From: Bacillus sp. REN16
Lineage (GTDB): Bacteria > Bacillota > Bacilli > Bacillales > Bacillaceae_L
Assembly (NCBI RefSeq): GCF_020731355.1
Contig: NZ_JAJFZK010000003.1
Coordinates: forward strand, 62,001-126,000
Reading direction: 5' to 3'
Length of the DNA: 64,000 nucleotides
The notes under the pieces are model-generated. The model was not told the origin of the DNA and searched no databases. It saw only the letters and a list, made by a program, of their open reading frames with translations. A program made the position numbers and the translations under genes. Shown piece after piece: positions 52,285 to 60,167 of the stretch; the stretch's first letter is position 1, and each line of letters begins with the position of its first letter.

Positions 52285-52821
52285 TTACACCCACAGCTCC
52301 CTTTTTGACGTCGTAATGGCAGTCGCACCCGCTTCTAGTGCCTTTTGCACGTCCTCTTTTGTCCGAATCAGCCCACCTGCAAGCACAGGGATATTCAATC
52401 TATCTTTCACCTCATGAATCATCCACGGCATCGCCCCAGGCAGCACCTCAATATAATCGGGTTTATTTTTTTCAATTAGCTTGCAGCTCTTTTCAAGAGC
52501 ATGTGTATCAATCAAAAACATCCGCTGAATTGCAAAAACTCCCTTTTGCTTCGCTCTTTGAATCACACTCGATTTTGTCGAAATTAACCCAAATGGCTGG
52601 AACTCCTGGCAAATAAATTCTGTCGCATATTCATCATTTTTAATCCCTTGTACCATATCCACATGATAGATCATCTTTTTCCCGTTCTGCTCTGCCATCC
52701 TCTTAATATGTTTCAATTGTGCAATGTGAATTTCCGTAAAAATCCCAATTTCATATTTACTTTTTAAAAAATACTCGAATTCCTTCATCGTCGTCGATGC
52801 AGGCAATATTTGTTGGTTCAC
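52285..52821 (-). CDS. glpP: Glycerol-3-phosphate-responsive antiterminator
   Basis: 178 residues from a GTG at 52821 (GGAGGGG 6 bp upstream; the ATG at 52836 includes the ribosome binding site). The TIM-barrel-like GlpP fold is shown by HVDMVQGIKNDEYATEF, GLISTKSSVIQRAK, LPGAMPWMI and VLAGGLIRTKEDV. GlpP binds glycerol-3-phosphate and prevents premature termination in glpFK/glpD leaders. No glycerol genes are next to it here, so it acts in trans. A good promoter lies at 52847-52874. Confidence 0.92.
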   Translation of the reverse strand: MNQQILPASTTMKEFEYFLKSKYEIGIFTEIHIAQLKHIKRMAEQNGKKMIYHVDMVQGIKNDEYATEFICQEFQPFGLISTKSSVIQRAKQKGVFAIQRMFLIDTHALEKSCKLIEKNKPDYIEVLPGAMPWMIHEVKDRLNIPVLAGGLIRTKEDVQKALEAGATAITTSKRELWV

Positions 52822-52846
52822 CCGATTCCCCTCCATCTTTATATGT

Positions 52847-52874
52847 AGTATACACTTACGACGGTTGAATGCAA
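52847..52874 (-). promoter_or_regulatory. Sigma-A promoter of glpP
   Basis: Minus strand TTGCAT (complement of 52869-52874), 16-bp spacer, TATACT (complement of 52847-52852), about 26 bp before the GTG start. Confidence 0.6.
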
Positions 52875-52904
52875 AAAAAGACCCTACTCATACTTGAGCA
52901 GGGC
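52873..52904 (-). terminator. Terminator upstream of the glpP promoter
   Basis: Minus-strand GCCCTGCTC / GAGTAGGGT followed by CTTTTTTTG. Its upstream transcription unit is not evident (52905-53280 has no minus-strand gene); a small RNA is possible. Confidence 0.6.
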
Positions 52905-53286
52905 AATAGAGAAAAAAGTCTACAGGTAAAATATATAGTCAAATGTAGAAAACCCCCATTCTCTACACTAACTAGCACTAGTTCAATTGGCCATACAACC
53001 AATCTAAAAAATTACTATACTTATATAGTACCAATGTATTAAAGAATTGTATATTGGGAAAATCGATGTAAATTTATAGCGATTATTGGGGTTTTTTTGA
53101 GGCAACTTTCCTAAAAAGGGGGTTTTTTAGCGATTTTTGTCTGAAAATGCCCAAAAAAATTTAATTTTTTTCTACACGTTTCTCCATTTTTATCATTTTG
53201 GACATGCTATCATTCTTTTGACAGTTTCTAAAAATTCAAACAATAAAACGGAATTCTTGTTTTTCGATTGGGGGGGGAGAGCTAGT
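52905..53286. other. AT-rich intergenic region
   Basis: No convincing gene on either strand; the plus-strand frame from 53137 has no ribosome binding site before 53287. The region could hold a short minus-strand transcript ending at 52873. Confidence 0.4.
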
Positions 53287-53445
53287 TTGCCATATTATAC
53301 GTTTAAAGAAATTTGGACGCCTTTAAGAATTGTAGGAATTCGTTTTTATAAAAGACTGGAAGATCGGCTTTATTTTGTGAGACTTGGTAAAGGGCCACGT
53401 CGTCCGGTTTTAACTCGATTCAGTAAATTTAGCGCTAGAGCATAG
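53287..53445 (+). CDS. Small basic protein (52 residues)
   Basis: A TTG at 53287 has GGGGGGAGAG about 7 bp upstream. The 52-codon frame is rich in Arg, Lys and aromatic residues (KEIWTPLRIVGIRFYKRLED, RLGKGPRRPVLTRF) and has no signal peptide. The stop codon lies in the loop of a strong terminator. The frame continues upstream without a start signal. Not recognised; nucleic-acid binding is possible given the charge. Confidence 0.6.
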   Translation: MPYYTFKEIWTPLRIVGIRFYKRLEDRLYFVRLGKGPRRPVLTRFSKFSARA

Positions 53446-53463
53446 GCTCTGGCGTATTTTTTT
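53431..53463 (+). terminator. Terminator overlapping the small basic gene
   Basis: CGCTAGAGC / GCTCTGGCG stem then TATTTTTTT; the TAG stop codon is in the loop. Confidence 0.8.
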
Positions 53464-53472
53464 GCCGCGGAT

Positions 53473-53500
53473 CGAAAGGGACAGGTCCCTTGTACCAAAT
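53473..53500. repeat. Dispersed GGGACAGGT element
   Basis: AAAGGGACAGGTCCCTTGTA, a single-arm copy. Confidence 0.55.
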
Positions 53501-53588
53501 AAAATCAAGAATCAAATCTTGTACTAGGACAACTTTCGGGACGCATATCCATAGTAGTAAACAAGCTTAAGGGGGCTTTTGTTTACAT

Positions 53589-54050
53589 ATGAGACGAAGA
53601 CGCGGCATACCCATTCCGTTCATTCTACTAATAGCTGGGGTCATTCTTCTTTTTATTCTGTTTCTCACGTTGTTTCGCACGTCACCGGAGGAGGAAGCGA
53701 AGGAGCTTGTCGACTCCTTTTATAAATACGAGCAGGACGCGGATTTCGGTAGCTCATGGGAATTGTTCCATCCCCTGATGCAGGAGCGGTTTGAAAAAGC
53801 CGACTACATCCAGCAGCGCAATCACGTATTTGTCGGCCATTTCGGGACCGATTCGTTCAAGTACACAGTGGATGACGCGGAAAAACTCAAATCCTGGCAG
53901 ATGACGAAGAACACGACCACCTTCCACGACGTCTACAAAGTGCACATCACTCAAACCTATAAAAGCACATACGGCACCTTCACCATCCACCAGGATGTCT
54001 TCGCTGTCCAAGAATCCGGTGACTGGACGATTTTGTGGTCGTATCAATAG
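53589..54050 (+). CDS. Membrane-anchored protein with NTF2-like ectodomain
   Basis: 153 residues. A basic start (MRRRRG) and one transmembrane helix (about 9-29) precede an extracellular domain of about 120 residues. It begins EEEAKELVDSFYKYEQDADFGSSWELFHPLM, a pattern seen in NTF2-like/DUF4878-type proteins, and ends in beta strands (GTFTIHQDVFAVQESGDWTILWSY). No catalytic residues are evident. The spacing from the GGGGGC purine tract to the ATG is loose. Function is unknown. Confidence 0.7.
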   Translation: MRRRRGIPIPFILLIAGVILLFILFLTLFRTSPEEEAKELVDSFYKYEQDADFGSSWELFHPLMQERFEKADYIQQRNHVFVGHFGTDSFKYTVDDAEKLKSWQMTKNTTTFHDVYKVHITQTYKSTYGTFTIHQDVFAVQESGDWTILWSYQ

Positions 54051-54168
54051 GGTTTACTCCACGATAAAAGCCTTTCGGGTGCAGCCGGAAGGCGGAGTAA
54101 CTAATGGGGTGTACATTTTCGCACGGGGATTAGGGTCCACGCATACGCAAATTCCCCTTCCCCAGCGG

Positions 54169-54296
54169 ATATCGGACCAATTTTCGAATATATCGGACAA
54201 AATTGGCAAGATATCGGACAAAATTGGCAAGATATCGGATCATATTTTAAATATATCGACCCAAAACCGAAATATATCGGACAAAGCCAAAATTCC
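54169..54296. repeat. Tandem array E: six 21-bp units, core ATATCGGACA
   Basis: ATCGGA/ATCGAC cores start at 54171, 54192, 54213, 54234, 54255 and 54276, exactly 21 bp apart. Two adjacent units are identical (ATATCGGACAAAATTGGCAA plus G). It lies between two plus-strand genes. Confidence 0.92.
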
Positions 54297-54436
54297 ACCA
54301 TCTACCACAGAATGCGAGAACTGCCCCTCCCGCCCCTAAAAATCCAATTCATTAGTTAGTCCCTACGTCTAAACCGCTCCCTCGCTTGAATAGACTAATA
54401 GAAACCACAAATTTCTTTTAGAAATGGGGTGGCAGC

Positions 54437-55153
54437 ATGTTTTCTGCCGAGGGAATGCAGACATTTGAATTGTTTTCCGCCTCGCATATTGTGACGCTCA
54501 TCATTTTTATCCTCATCACCTTCTTACTCATTGCCTTCAGAAAGATTCTCAGACCATATCGTTCCATCATCAAATGGACCTTCTTTGGCATCTTAGTTGC
54601 AAGCGAAGTGTCTCACCAAATTTGGCTAATCGCAACCAACCAATGGGAAGTTGGCGATCTCCCGCTGCATCTTTGTTCCGTCAGCACTTTTATCTGTATC
54701 TTCCTATTCTTAAAGCCTAGTAATAAAGCATTCTACCTTGTCTTCTTTACAGGGCTCCTCCCACCCATCTTAAGCATGGTGACTCCTGAATTGTTCCATC
54801 AATTTCCGCACTACCGATTTCTCAAATACTTCCTTCATCATGCCACAATTGCTTGGTCAGTACTCTATTTCATTCTTTTTGAGGGCTACCGTGTCCCGAT
54901 AAAAGCGGTTGGGACCGCTTTTTTGCTGCTCAATATAATCGCTGTTCCGATTTTTTTCATCAACCTTCTCCTCGATACCAATTACTTTTACCTAGCAAAT
55001 CCAACCGAATCAACCACTATTCTGTCCTACTTCGGCTCAGGCATCATGTATTATGTGACCCTTGAACTTGCCGGTGTCATCGTCTTTTTGATTACCTACT
55101 TTCCGATGGCACTCCTGATGAAAAAAGAAAAGGCCGTTAAGTCGCTTAACTGA
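54437..55153 (+). CDS. YwaF-like integral membrane protein (TIGR02206 family)
   Basis: 238 residues with six to seven hydrophobic helices. The family blocks include FSASHIVTLIIF, WEVGDLPLHLCSVSTFICI and HYRFLKYFLHHATIAWSVLYFI. It is widespread in Bacilli and has no known function. A GGGGTGG purine tract precedes the ATG. The final codons are part of the terminator stem. Confidence 0.9.
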   Translation: MFSAEGMQTFELFSASHIVTLIIFILITFLLIAFRKILRPYRSIIKWTFFGILVASEVSHQIWLIATNQWEVGDLPLHLCSVSTFICIFLFLKPSNKAFYLVFFTGLLPPILSMVTPELFHQFPHYRFLKYFLHHATIAWSVLYFILFEGYRVPIKAVGTAFLLLNIIAVPIFFINLLLDTNYFYLANPTESTTILSYFGSGIMYYVTLELAGVIVFLITYFPMALLMKKEKAVKSLN

Positions 55154-55169
55154 CTTAACGGCTGTTTTA
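55133..55169 (+). terminator. Terminator overlapping the YwaF-like 3' end
   Basis: GCCGTTAAGTC / GACTTAACGGC, an 11-bp stem whose left arm encodes the last codons, followed by TGTTTTAAG. Confidence 0.85.
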
Positions 55170-55204
55170 AGATAAAGGAACTGTCCCCGCGACCCAAAGG
55201 AAAC

Positions 55205-55278
55205 AGTAGAACCGCACCTTGTTTTTGGAAAAAAATAGGCGAACACCAGAACCGTCCCCTTGTTTTCCCTTGTTTCCC
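55205..55278. repeat. Dispersed repeat, GGAACC subtype (two arms)
   Basis: GAACCGCACCTTGTTTTTGG and AATAGGCGAACACCAGAACC, then GTCCCCTTGTTTTCCC. It lies at the 3' end of the response-regulator gene. Confidence 0.6.
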
Positions 55279-55281
55279 CAC

Positions 55282-55917
55282 CTACATCGGCACCAGCTTG
55301 TTTTGGACGGCGTAGATGACGACTTGGGAGCGGCTTTTGACGTCGAATTTTTTGAAGATTTTGCTGACGTGAATTTTTACGGTTTTGTCGCTGATGAATA
55401 GGCGCTCGGCAATTTCTTTGTTGCTTAATCCTTCCACAAGGCATTGAAGGACTTCCGTTTCCCGCTCTGTTAGCGCATTATCCCTTGGTTGCTCCTGCTG
55501 TTGCTGATGGAAGTTAAGGAGCTTTTTCGTCATCGACGGATGAATCACAGACTCACCGCGAGCTACGGTACGAATCGCTTCGACCACCTGTTCAGATGGG
55601 GCATCTTTTAACAAATATCCGTCAGCTCCCTCGCGAATTGCAGCCATGAAGTACTCATCATGATTGTGCATCGTCAGCACCAGTATCTTAATCGAAGGGT
55701 ATTTTTTCTTCAAAATGCCCGTTACCTCAACGCCATTTTTATGGGGCATATTGATGTCCATTAAAATTACATCAGGCTCACACATCGGCACCTTTTCAAG
55801 CGCATCATCCCCTGAAACCGCCTCGCCAACAACGCGAATATCATCCTCCAGCTCTAGAATATTCCTAAGTCCGTCACGCAACACAGCATGATCATCCACC
55901 AACATAAGCTTGATCAA
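55282..55917 (-). CDS. NarL/LuxR-family response regulator
   Basis: 211 residues. The receiver domain (about 1-120) has the acidic pair DD (8-9), phospho-acceptor D54 in LMDINMP and a conserved Lys in LLKDAP. The C-terminal LuxR-type HTH (about 147-208) has [42 protein letters not shown]. It forms a two-component system with the kinase whose gene overlaps it by 4 bp (ATGA). It is similar in layout to LiaR/YxjL/DegU-type regulators; the regulon is unknown. Confidence 0.95.
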   Translation of the reverse strand: MIKLMLVDDHAVLRDGLRNILELEDDIRVVGEAVSGDDALEKVPMCEPDVILMDINMPHKNGVEVTGILKKKYPSIKILVLTMHNHDEYFMAAIREGADGYLLKDAPSEQVVEAIRTVARGESVIHPSMTKKLLNFHQQQQEQPRDNALTERETEVLQCLVEGLSNKEIAERLFISDKTVKIHVSKIFKKFDVKSRSQVVIYAVQNKLVPM

Positions 55918-57749
55918 CTTAAATTACCCCCTTCAAGTCCCATTTTCGGAACAGTTAATGTAATATCCGTACCATGTTCTTCTTTTGTGTCAATTTGAAG
56001 CGTTGCATTAATTTTTTCTGCTGCGTCATTCATATTCAAAATTCCAAAATGAGGGTTGTTTTGCGCCTTAACCATTGCCTGGAACAATGAAAAACCTACA
56101 CCATTATCCTTTATTTTTAAAATGATATGCTCCTTCTGATAGCTTAACAGAACTTCTATTTTTGTGGCTTGCGCGTGCTTGATCGTGTTTTGCAGGCTCT
56201 CTTGAAAAATATCAAATAGTTCCTTTTCGACCATTGGGCTAAGCGGAACCTCCTGGCCTCGAATATCAAACGAAAACTTAATATCATACTCGCTTTTTAC
56301 CATATCAATTCGTTTTCCGATTGCGACTGACAACGAAACCCGCTCTGTTGGATATGGACGAAGCTCATAAATCGATTCACGGACTTCGCGTAAACTTAAC
56401 CTTAACTTATCCATGCTTTCCCGAATCAGCTTTCTCGTTTCATCAGGATAACGATCGAATTTACGCTCCGCTGTCTCAAGCTTCATGACCGCACCAGCCA
56501 AGGTTTGGGCCACCCCATCATGGATCCCTCTCGCAATCCGGTTGCGCTCCTCAAGAATAATCCGCTTTTCCTTTTCCTCAATTAACATCCTTGTCTTTAC
56601 TGCAACCGCAAGCTGGTTCGAAAGGGTGGCGATGGAATGGATTTCATCCTCCTCAAAGCTTCGCGCCCGACTTTTTGCAACAACCAGCATCCCAATTGTC
56701 TCATCTTCAACAACCATCGGTGAGTACACAAAAGCCTTCATATCCTTTTTAAAAAACTCATCAATTGGACCGAGCTTTTTCACCCGGTCCTGATAGACAA
56801 TCGGTTGTTTTTTTCCATCGAAACGAGCGAGCGCCTCACCTGTTAGTTCGTCTTTCGGTGTCACACGCCCATCATAATATAAAATCTTCCACACATCGTT
56901 TTCCTTGACCCACAGCATGAGCGCCTGTACATCAACGATTTGCGAGAACGTATTCTTAAACGTATCAATCCATTCTGCTGAATGAATCTTCTTATTAACC
57001 CCAGTTGTGATCGCAAAAAGCGCATTTAGCCGTTTCTTTTCATTTTTAAGAGTTGAAATGACCGAATACAATAACGAAATCGCCACCAATGGCGAGAAGA
57101 AGAAGAACAGCGAGAACTCGTCAACCTTCCGACCACCGAGATAAAACATCATCGCTCCATAAAGCAACGATACCCCCACATTGCCCAATTCGATCAGCGT
57201 TTTCATTTTAAATAAATAAAATGTGTAAGGTTGTGGACGAATCAACAATACAATATCAACAATGAAATTATTAATGATAAAAAATAAGGCAAGAAACAGA
57301 ATATATGTACTTAATCCGGAAAGAAAATCGCTACTCGATGAAAGAACTTGCACCACATTTGTATGGGATAAGATGTATTCCGATAAAAAAACACTTGCAG
57401 CCAGCTGGGCTGGGTTAAATAAAACAATCCTCAAAGGACGTTGATGGAGGATGTTAATCACGATCGCAATCACCGCATAAATCATGATTGGATACGAAAC
57501 TCCAAAAAGCTCATACATGACGAAGATAAACGGGAATGTTATCGACGTTGACCCTCTCAAAAGCGGAATTGGATAATACTCTGTTATTACTAAAAATGCT
57601 GTAAGCAATAGAAGGATGGTGATGTCGTCCGTTGGTTCAAGATGAAAAATCGCGTACACCACTGCAGCCCAACCAAGAATCGCTATCATAATCATATAGA
57701 CTTTCGCATAATTCTCCCGCTTATGGGATGACACCACTGGCAGCTTCAC
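55914..57749 (-). CDS. Membrane histidine kinase (HisKA_3 type) with GAF domain
   Basis: 611 residues. Seven to eight N-terminal hydrophobic helices (about 15-235) are followed by a GAF-like sensor (about 245-390). The dimerisation/phospho-acceptor segment [16 protein letters not shown] has H410, and the ATPase domain has an N-box [12 protein letters not shown] and DNGVGF. It phosphorylates the downstream NarL-type regulator. The multi-helix sensor suggests detection of a membrane or intramembrane signal. The ligand cannot be predicted. Confidence 0.94.
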   Translation of the reverse strand: MKLPVVSSHKRENYAKVYMIMIAILGWAAVVYAIFHLEPTDDITILLLLTAFLVITEYYPIPLLRGSTSITFPFIFVMYELFGVSYPIMIYAVIAIVINILHQRPLRIVLFNPAQLAASVFLSEYILSHTNVVQVLSSSSDFLSGLSTYILFLALFFIINNFIVDIVLLIRPQPYTFYLFKMKTLIELGNVGVSLLYGAMMFYLGGRKVDEFSLFFFFSPLVAISLLYSVISTLKNEKKRLNALFAITTGVNKKIHSAEWIDTFKNTFSQIVDVQALMLWVKENDVWKILYYDGRVTPKDELTGEALARFDGKKQPIVYQDRVKKLGPIDEFFKKDMKAFVYSPMVVEDETIGMLVVAKSRARSFEEDEIHSIATLSNQLAVAVKTRMLIEEKEKRIILEERNRIARGIHDGVAQTLAGAVMKLETAERKFDRYPDETRKLIRESMDKLRLSLREVRESIYELRPYPTERVSLSVAIGKRIDMVKSEYDIKFSFDIRGQEVPLSPMVEKELFDIFQESLQNTIKHAQATKIEVLLSYQKEHIILKIKDNGVGFSLFQAMVKAQNNPHFGILNMNDAAEKINATLQIDTKEEHGTDITLTVPKMGLEGGNLS

Positions 57750-58096
57750 ATCGCTCCCCCTTATCGTAACATTCTCTTAATTGTATTTATTAGTATCATA
57801 ATATATGTAACATTAAAAAATCACAAACAAGCCTTTGAAACCGGATTCATTCTCCAAAAAAATCATACAAACCGAACAAAAACCCAGACTAGTCGAATGG
57901 CGTGAAAACCACTGACCAATGCTGGGTAACCACAAACACCGGTTAATGTTTGTGGTAATAATTATGACAAAAATACGAGAAAATTTCTATGACCCAAACT
58001 TATTATTTCTATACTACAAAAGTAGTACAGGGTCAGGGGGACAGGTCCCTTGTCCCCAATTGAGCGGATTGAAAGGTGTAGAAAAATGCGAGGTCA
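57750..58096. other. Intergenic region upstream of the histidine kinase
   Basis: No supported gene. It contains an inverted repeat ACCACAAAC (57929-57937) / GTTTGTGGT (57948-57956) without a T-run, and a dispersed GGGACAGGTCCC copy at 58030-58058. Confidence 0.45.
58030..58058. repeat. Dispersed GGGACAGGT element
   Basis: GGGGGACAGGTCCCTTGTCC, single-arm copy. Confidence 0.6.
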
Positions 58097-58258
58097 TTAC
58101 GTAGTCGCGGAGCCTTTAATATCATTTGCCAGCTCTTGAATAAATTGCTTCATATCAATTTCTGCACTTCTTTCTCCCTTCATATAGGCGCGTATTAATG
58201 CTCTTCTCACCCTGTTTTCATCAATCGAAATGACCTTGCCTGAGGATTTATGTTCCAA
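58097..58258 (-). CDS. Small charged protein (53 residues)
   Basis: A TTG at 58258 has AGGAGTG 8 bp upstream. The 53-codon frame is mostly helical and charged (DENRVRRALIRAYMKGERSAE, MKQFIQELANDIKG) with no membrane segment. It lies alone between divergently transcribed regions, and no terminator is visible. Not recognised. Confidence 0.5.
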   Translation of the reverse strand: MEHKSSGKVISIDENRVRRALIRAYMKGERSAEIDMKQFIQELANDIKGSATT

Positions 58259-58301
58259 TTTATGTTCACTCCTAGTTGATAAGTACCTTACTAAACAATG
58301 G

Positions 58302-58393
58302 CTTGGTGAAGGATGGAGACGCCTCCACCAAGCACTTTAAGGAGAAAAAGTTAGCTTGGGGAGGCTGGATGGAGAAACCAGCTCCGCCAAGTA
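58302..58393. other. Two tandem stem-loops upstream of ywqB
   Basis: First: CTTGGTGAAGG...CCTCCACCAAG (about 58303-58336). Second: CTTGGGGAGGCTGG...CCAGCTCCGCCAAG (about 58355-58390). The two are related in sequence. They lack T-runs and lie upstream of the TATAAT at 58515-58520, so they may be a repeat element rather than the ywqB leader. Confidence 0.45.
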
Positions 58394-58556
58394 ATTACTA
58401 TACATGTACGCCAGAGGGTTCTTCTTTGCGACTGTCTTACCCTATAATTTCTCAAAATTGAGGAAAACATCATACCATTCAAGTACCGCAATCCCAATTT
58501 ATGTTTTTTTGCGGTATAATATAATGATATCGAATTCTGTGGGGAGTGAGACCACT

Positions 58557-60155
58557 TTGCTTCAAAATGATATTCCAAAGGATACGGTCATGCATTTTTC
58601 CGAAAAGCTTCGCGACATGATCACATTTGAAAATGAAGATGACCGCAATTTAATTAAAAAAGGACTGAACCTCTACCGTCAGGGGAGTGTTTATAATGTA
58701 CAATACAACGGACAAACACTTGAAGGCCGCGTCCAGGACGTCACAGCTGTTGATGTCACCCTTGATCTTGATTTTTTAGAAATGAGCAGCTGTTCATGCC
58801 CTGATCCTATCTTTTGCCGGCATCGGATGGCGTTGTTTTTCTATATGTACGCAAGCGTTGACCGTGTCGGATCCCTGCTTGACCAGTGGAAAGAAGGCAA
58901 TAAACCAAAGCCAACGCTGGCATCAATTCCCGTGAAAAAAGGAAACGTTTTACAGCGTGTGGAATACAAGGAGAATTCACTCGAGAGCTGGTTAACCCTT
59001 TTCAACAGTGAATATGCACGCTTTGAATCAGCTCGAGGAGATAAAAATGTTTATTTTTTCGCGACACTATACCATTCCCTTTTTCAAAATATAAAAAGGA
59101 AAGCACCTCGCTCTGAGGAACTAAAACGCTTGTATCACATCCATGCGGCTCTATTTTGTATCCGAAAAACGGTTGAATCGCTCGAACAAATTGAAGTCCG
59201 AAATTACCAGGTGGACACCTATATCAAGCCTTATTTTCATAATTTCACCGATATTGTGCTCGATAACTCACTTGAAATGCGGAAGGTGTCTCTCCCATTT
59301 TCACTGGACCAGCTACTAGAGGAAAGCATTCCGATCATCCGTGAAACGCTGCTATCCGAAACCTTGTTCCAATATGAGCGCATGCAAATGTACCGTCTGC
59401 TTTGGGCAACCTTTTTTAATCGAAAAAAATGGCTCGAAATCGAGGAAAATGCGCTGGACACTGAAAATCACGTGCATAAGATTGCCTTTGCCCATAATCG
59501 CTTTTTACAAAAGGACGACGCGACCGCAATTGATACAATGAAACAACTTGGGCATCAGGCGACACCGTACAGCTTTTGGTGGATTTCCTATCTATCTGAA
59601 GCAAAAAGTTGGGACAGGGCTCGCCTTTGGATTGACTATGCGCTAGAAGGAATCCGCGACTACATTTTTGGAATTCAGAGCTATGAAGGGCGCCGGCACA
59701 TGACGATGCTGTTTTTACAGAACATCATGACGTATTCTGATGAACGCGATTCAGCCGTTTATCTTCACGCACTGAAACAGCTTTTGCCGTACAGCTATGT
59801 GGAATACAACGACTTTTTGCTTGAAACCGACCAATACCGGAAATGGGTCGAACTGCAAATCATGGTCGGCTATGAGGTCGATGATATGGACCGTTCAATT
59901 TTAAAAGAAATCGAATCTCTTGACCGGGGGGCTTTGCTTCCTCTTTACCACCAGGCCGTCGCCAAGGCCATTGAAGGTAAAAACCGGCCAAGCTATAAAA
60001 GGGCCGTTAAATATTTGCGAAAAATCCGGACTCATTACAAAAAGTTAAAACAAGAAGACCGATGGGACGACTATATTACAAAGCTTGCCACAGTGAATAA
60101 ACGATTACGTGCCTTCCAACAGGAGCTAATGCGGGCTTCAATGATTTCAGAGTAA
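58557..60155 (+). CDS. ywqB: SWIM zinc-finger protein (YwqB family)
   Basis: 532 residues from a TTG at 58557 with GGGGAGTGAG upstream; an ATG at 58590 with AAAGGA is an alternative, and the longer frame from 58404 precedes the TATAAT-like promoter. The SWIM motif SCSCPDPIFCRHR (about 77-90, CxC...CxH) is intact. The rest is alpha-helical. It is followed after 12 bp by the SNF2 helicase gene; the ywqB-ywqA pair is conserved in Bacillus. SWIM proteins bind DNA or partner proteins; this one probably works with the helicase (inference). Confidence 0.88.
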   Translation: MLQNDIPKDTVMHFSEKLRDMITFENEDDRNLIKKGLNLYRQGSVYNVQYNGQTLEGRVQDVTAVDVTLDLDFLEMSSCSCPDPIFCRHRMALFFYMYASVDRVGSLLDQWKEGNKPKPTLASIPVKKGNVLQRVEYKENSLESWLTLFNSEYARFESARGDKNVYFFATLYHSLFQNIKRKAPRSEELKRLYHIHAALFCIRKTVESLEQIEVRNYQVDTYIKPYFHNFTDIVLDNSLEMRKVSLPFSLDQLLEESIPIIRETLLSETLFQYERMQMYRLLWATFFNRKKWLEIEENALDTENHVHKIAFAHNRFLQKDDATAIDTMKQLGHQATPYSFWWISYLSEAKSWDRARLWIDYALEGIRDYIFGIQSYEGRRHMTMLFLQNIMTYSDERDSAVYLHALKQLLPYSYVEYNDFLLETDQYRKWVELQIMVGYEVDDMDRSILKEIESLDRGALLPLYHQAVAKAIEGKNRPSYKRAVKYLRKIRTHYKKLKQEDRWDDYITKLATVNKRLRAFQQELMRASMISE

Positions 60156-60167
60156 AGAGGTGAGACA

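Noticed and set aside
57919-58104. 61-residue plus-strand frame
   Set aside because: Runs through a dispersed repeat, lacks a ribosome binding site and is opposite a better supported small gene.
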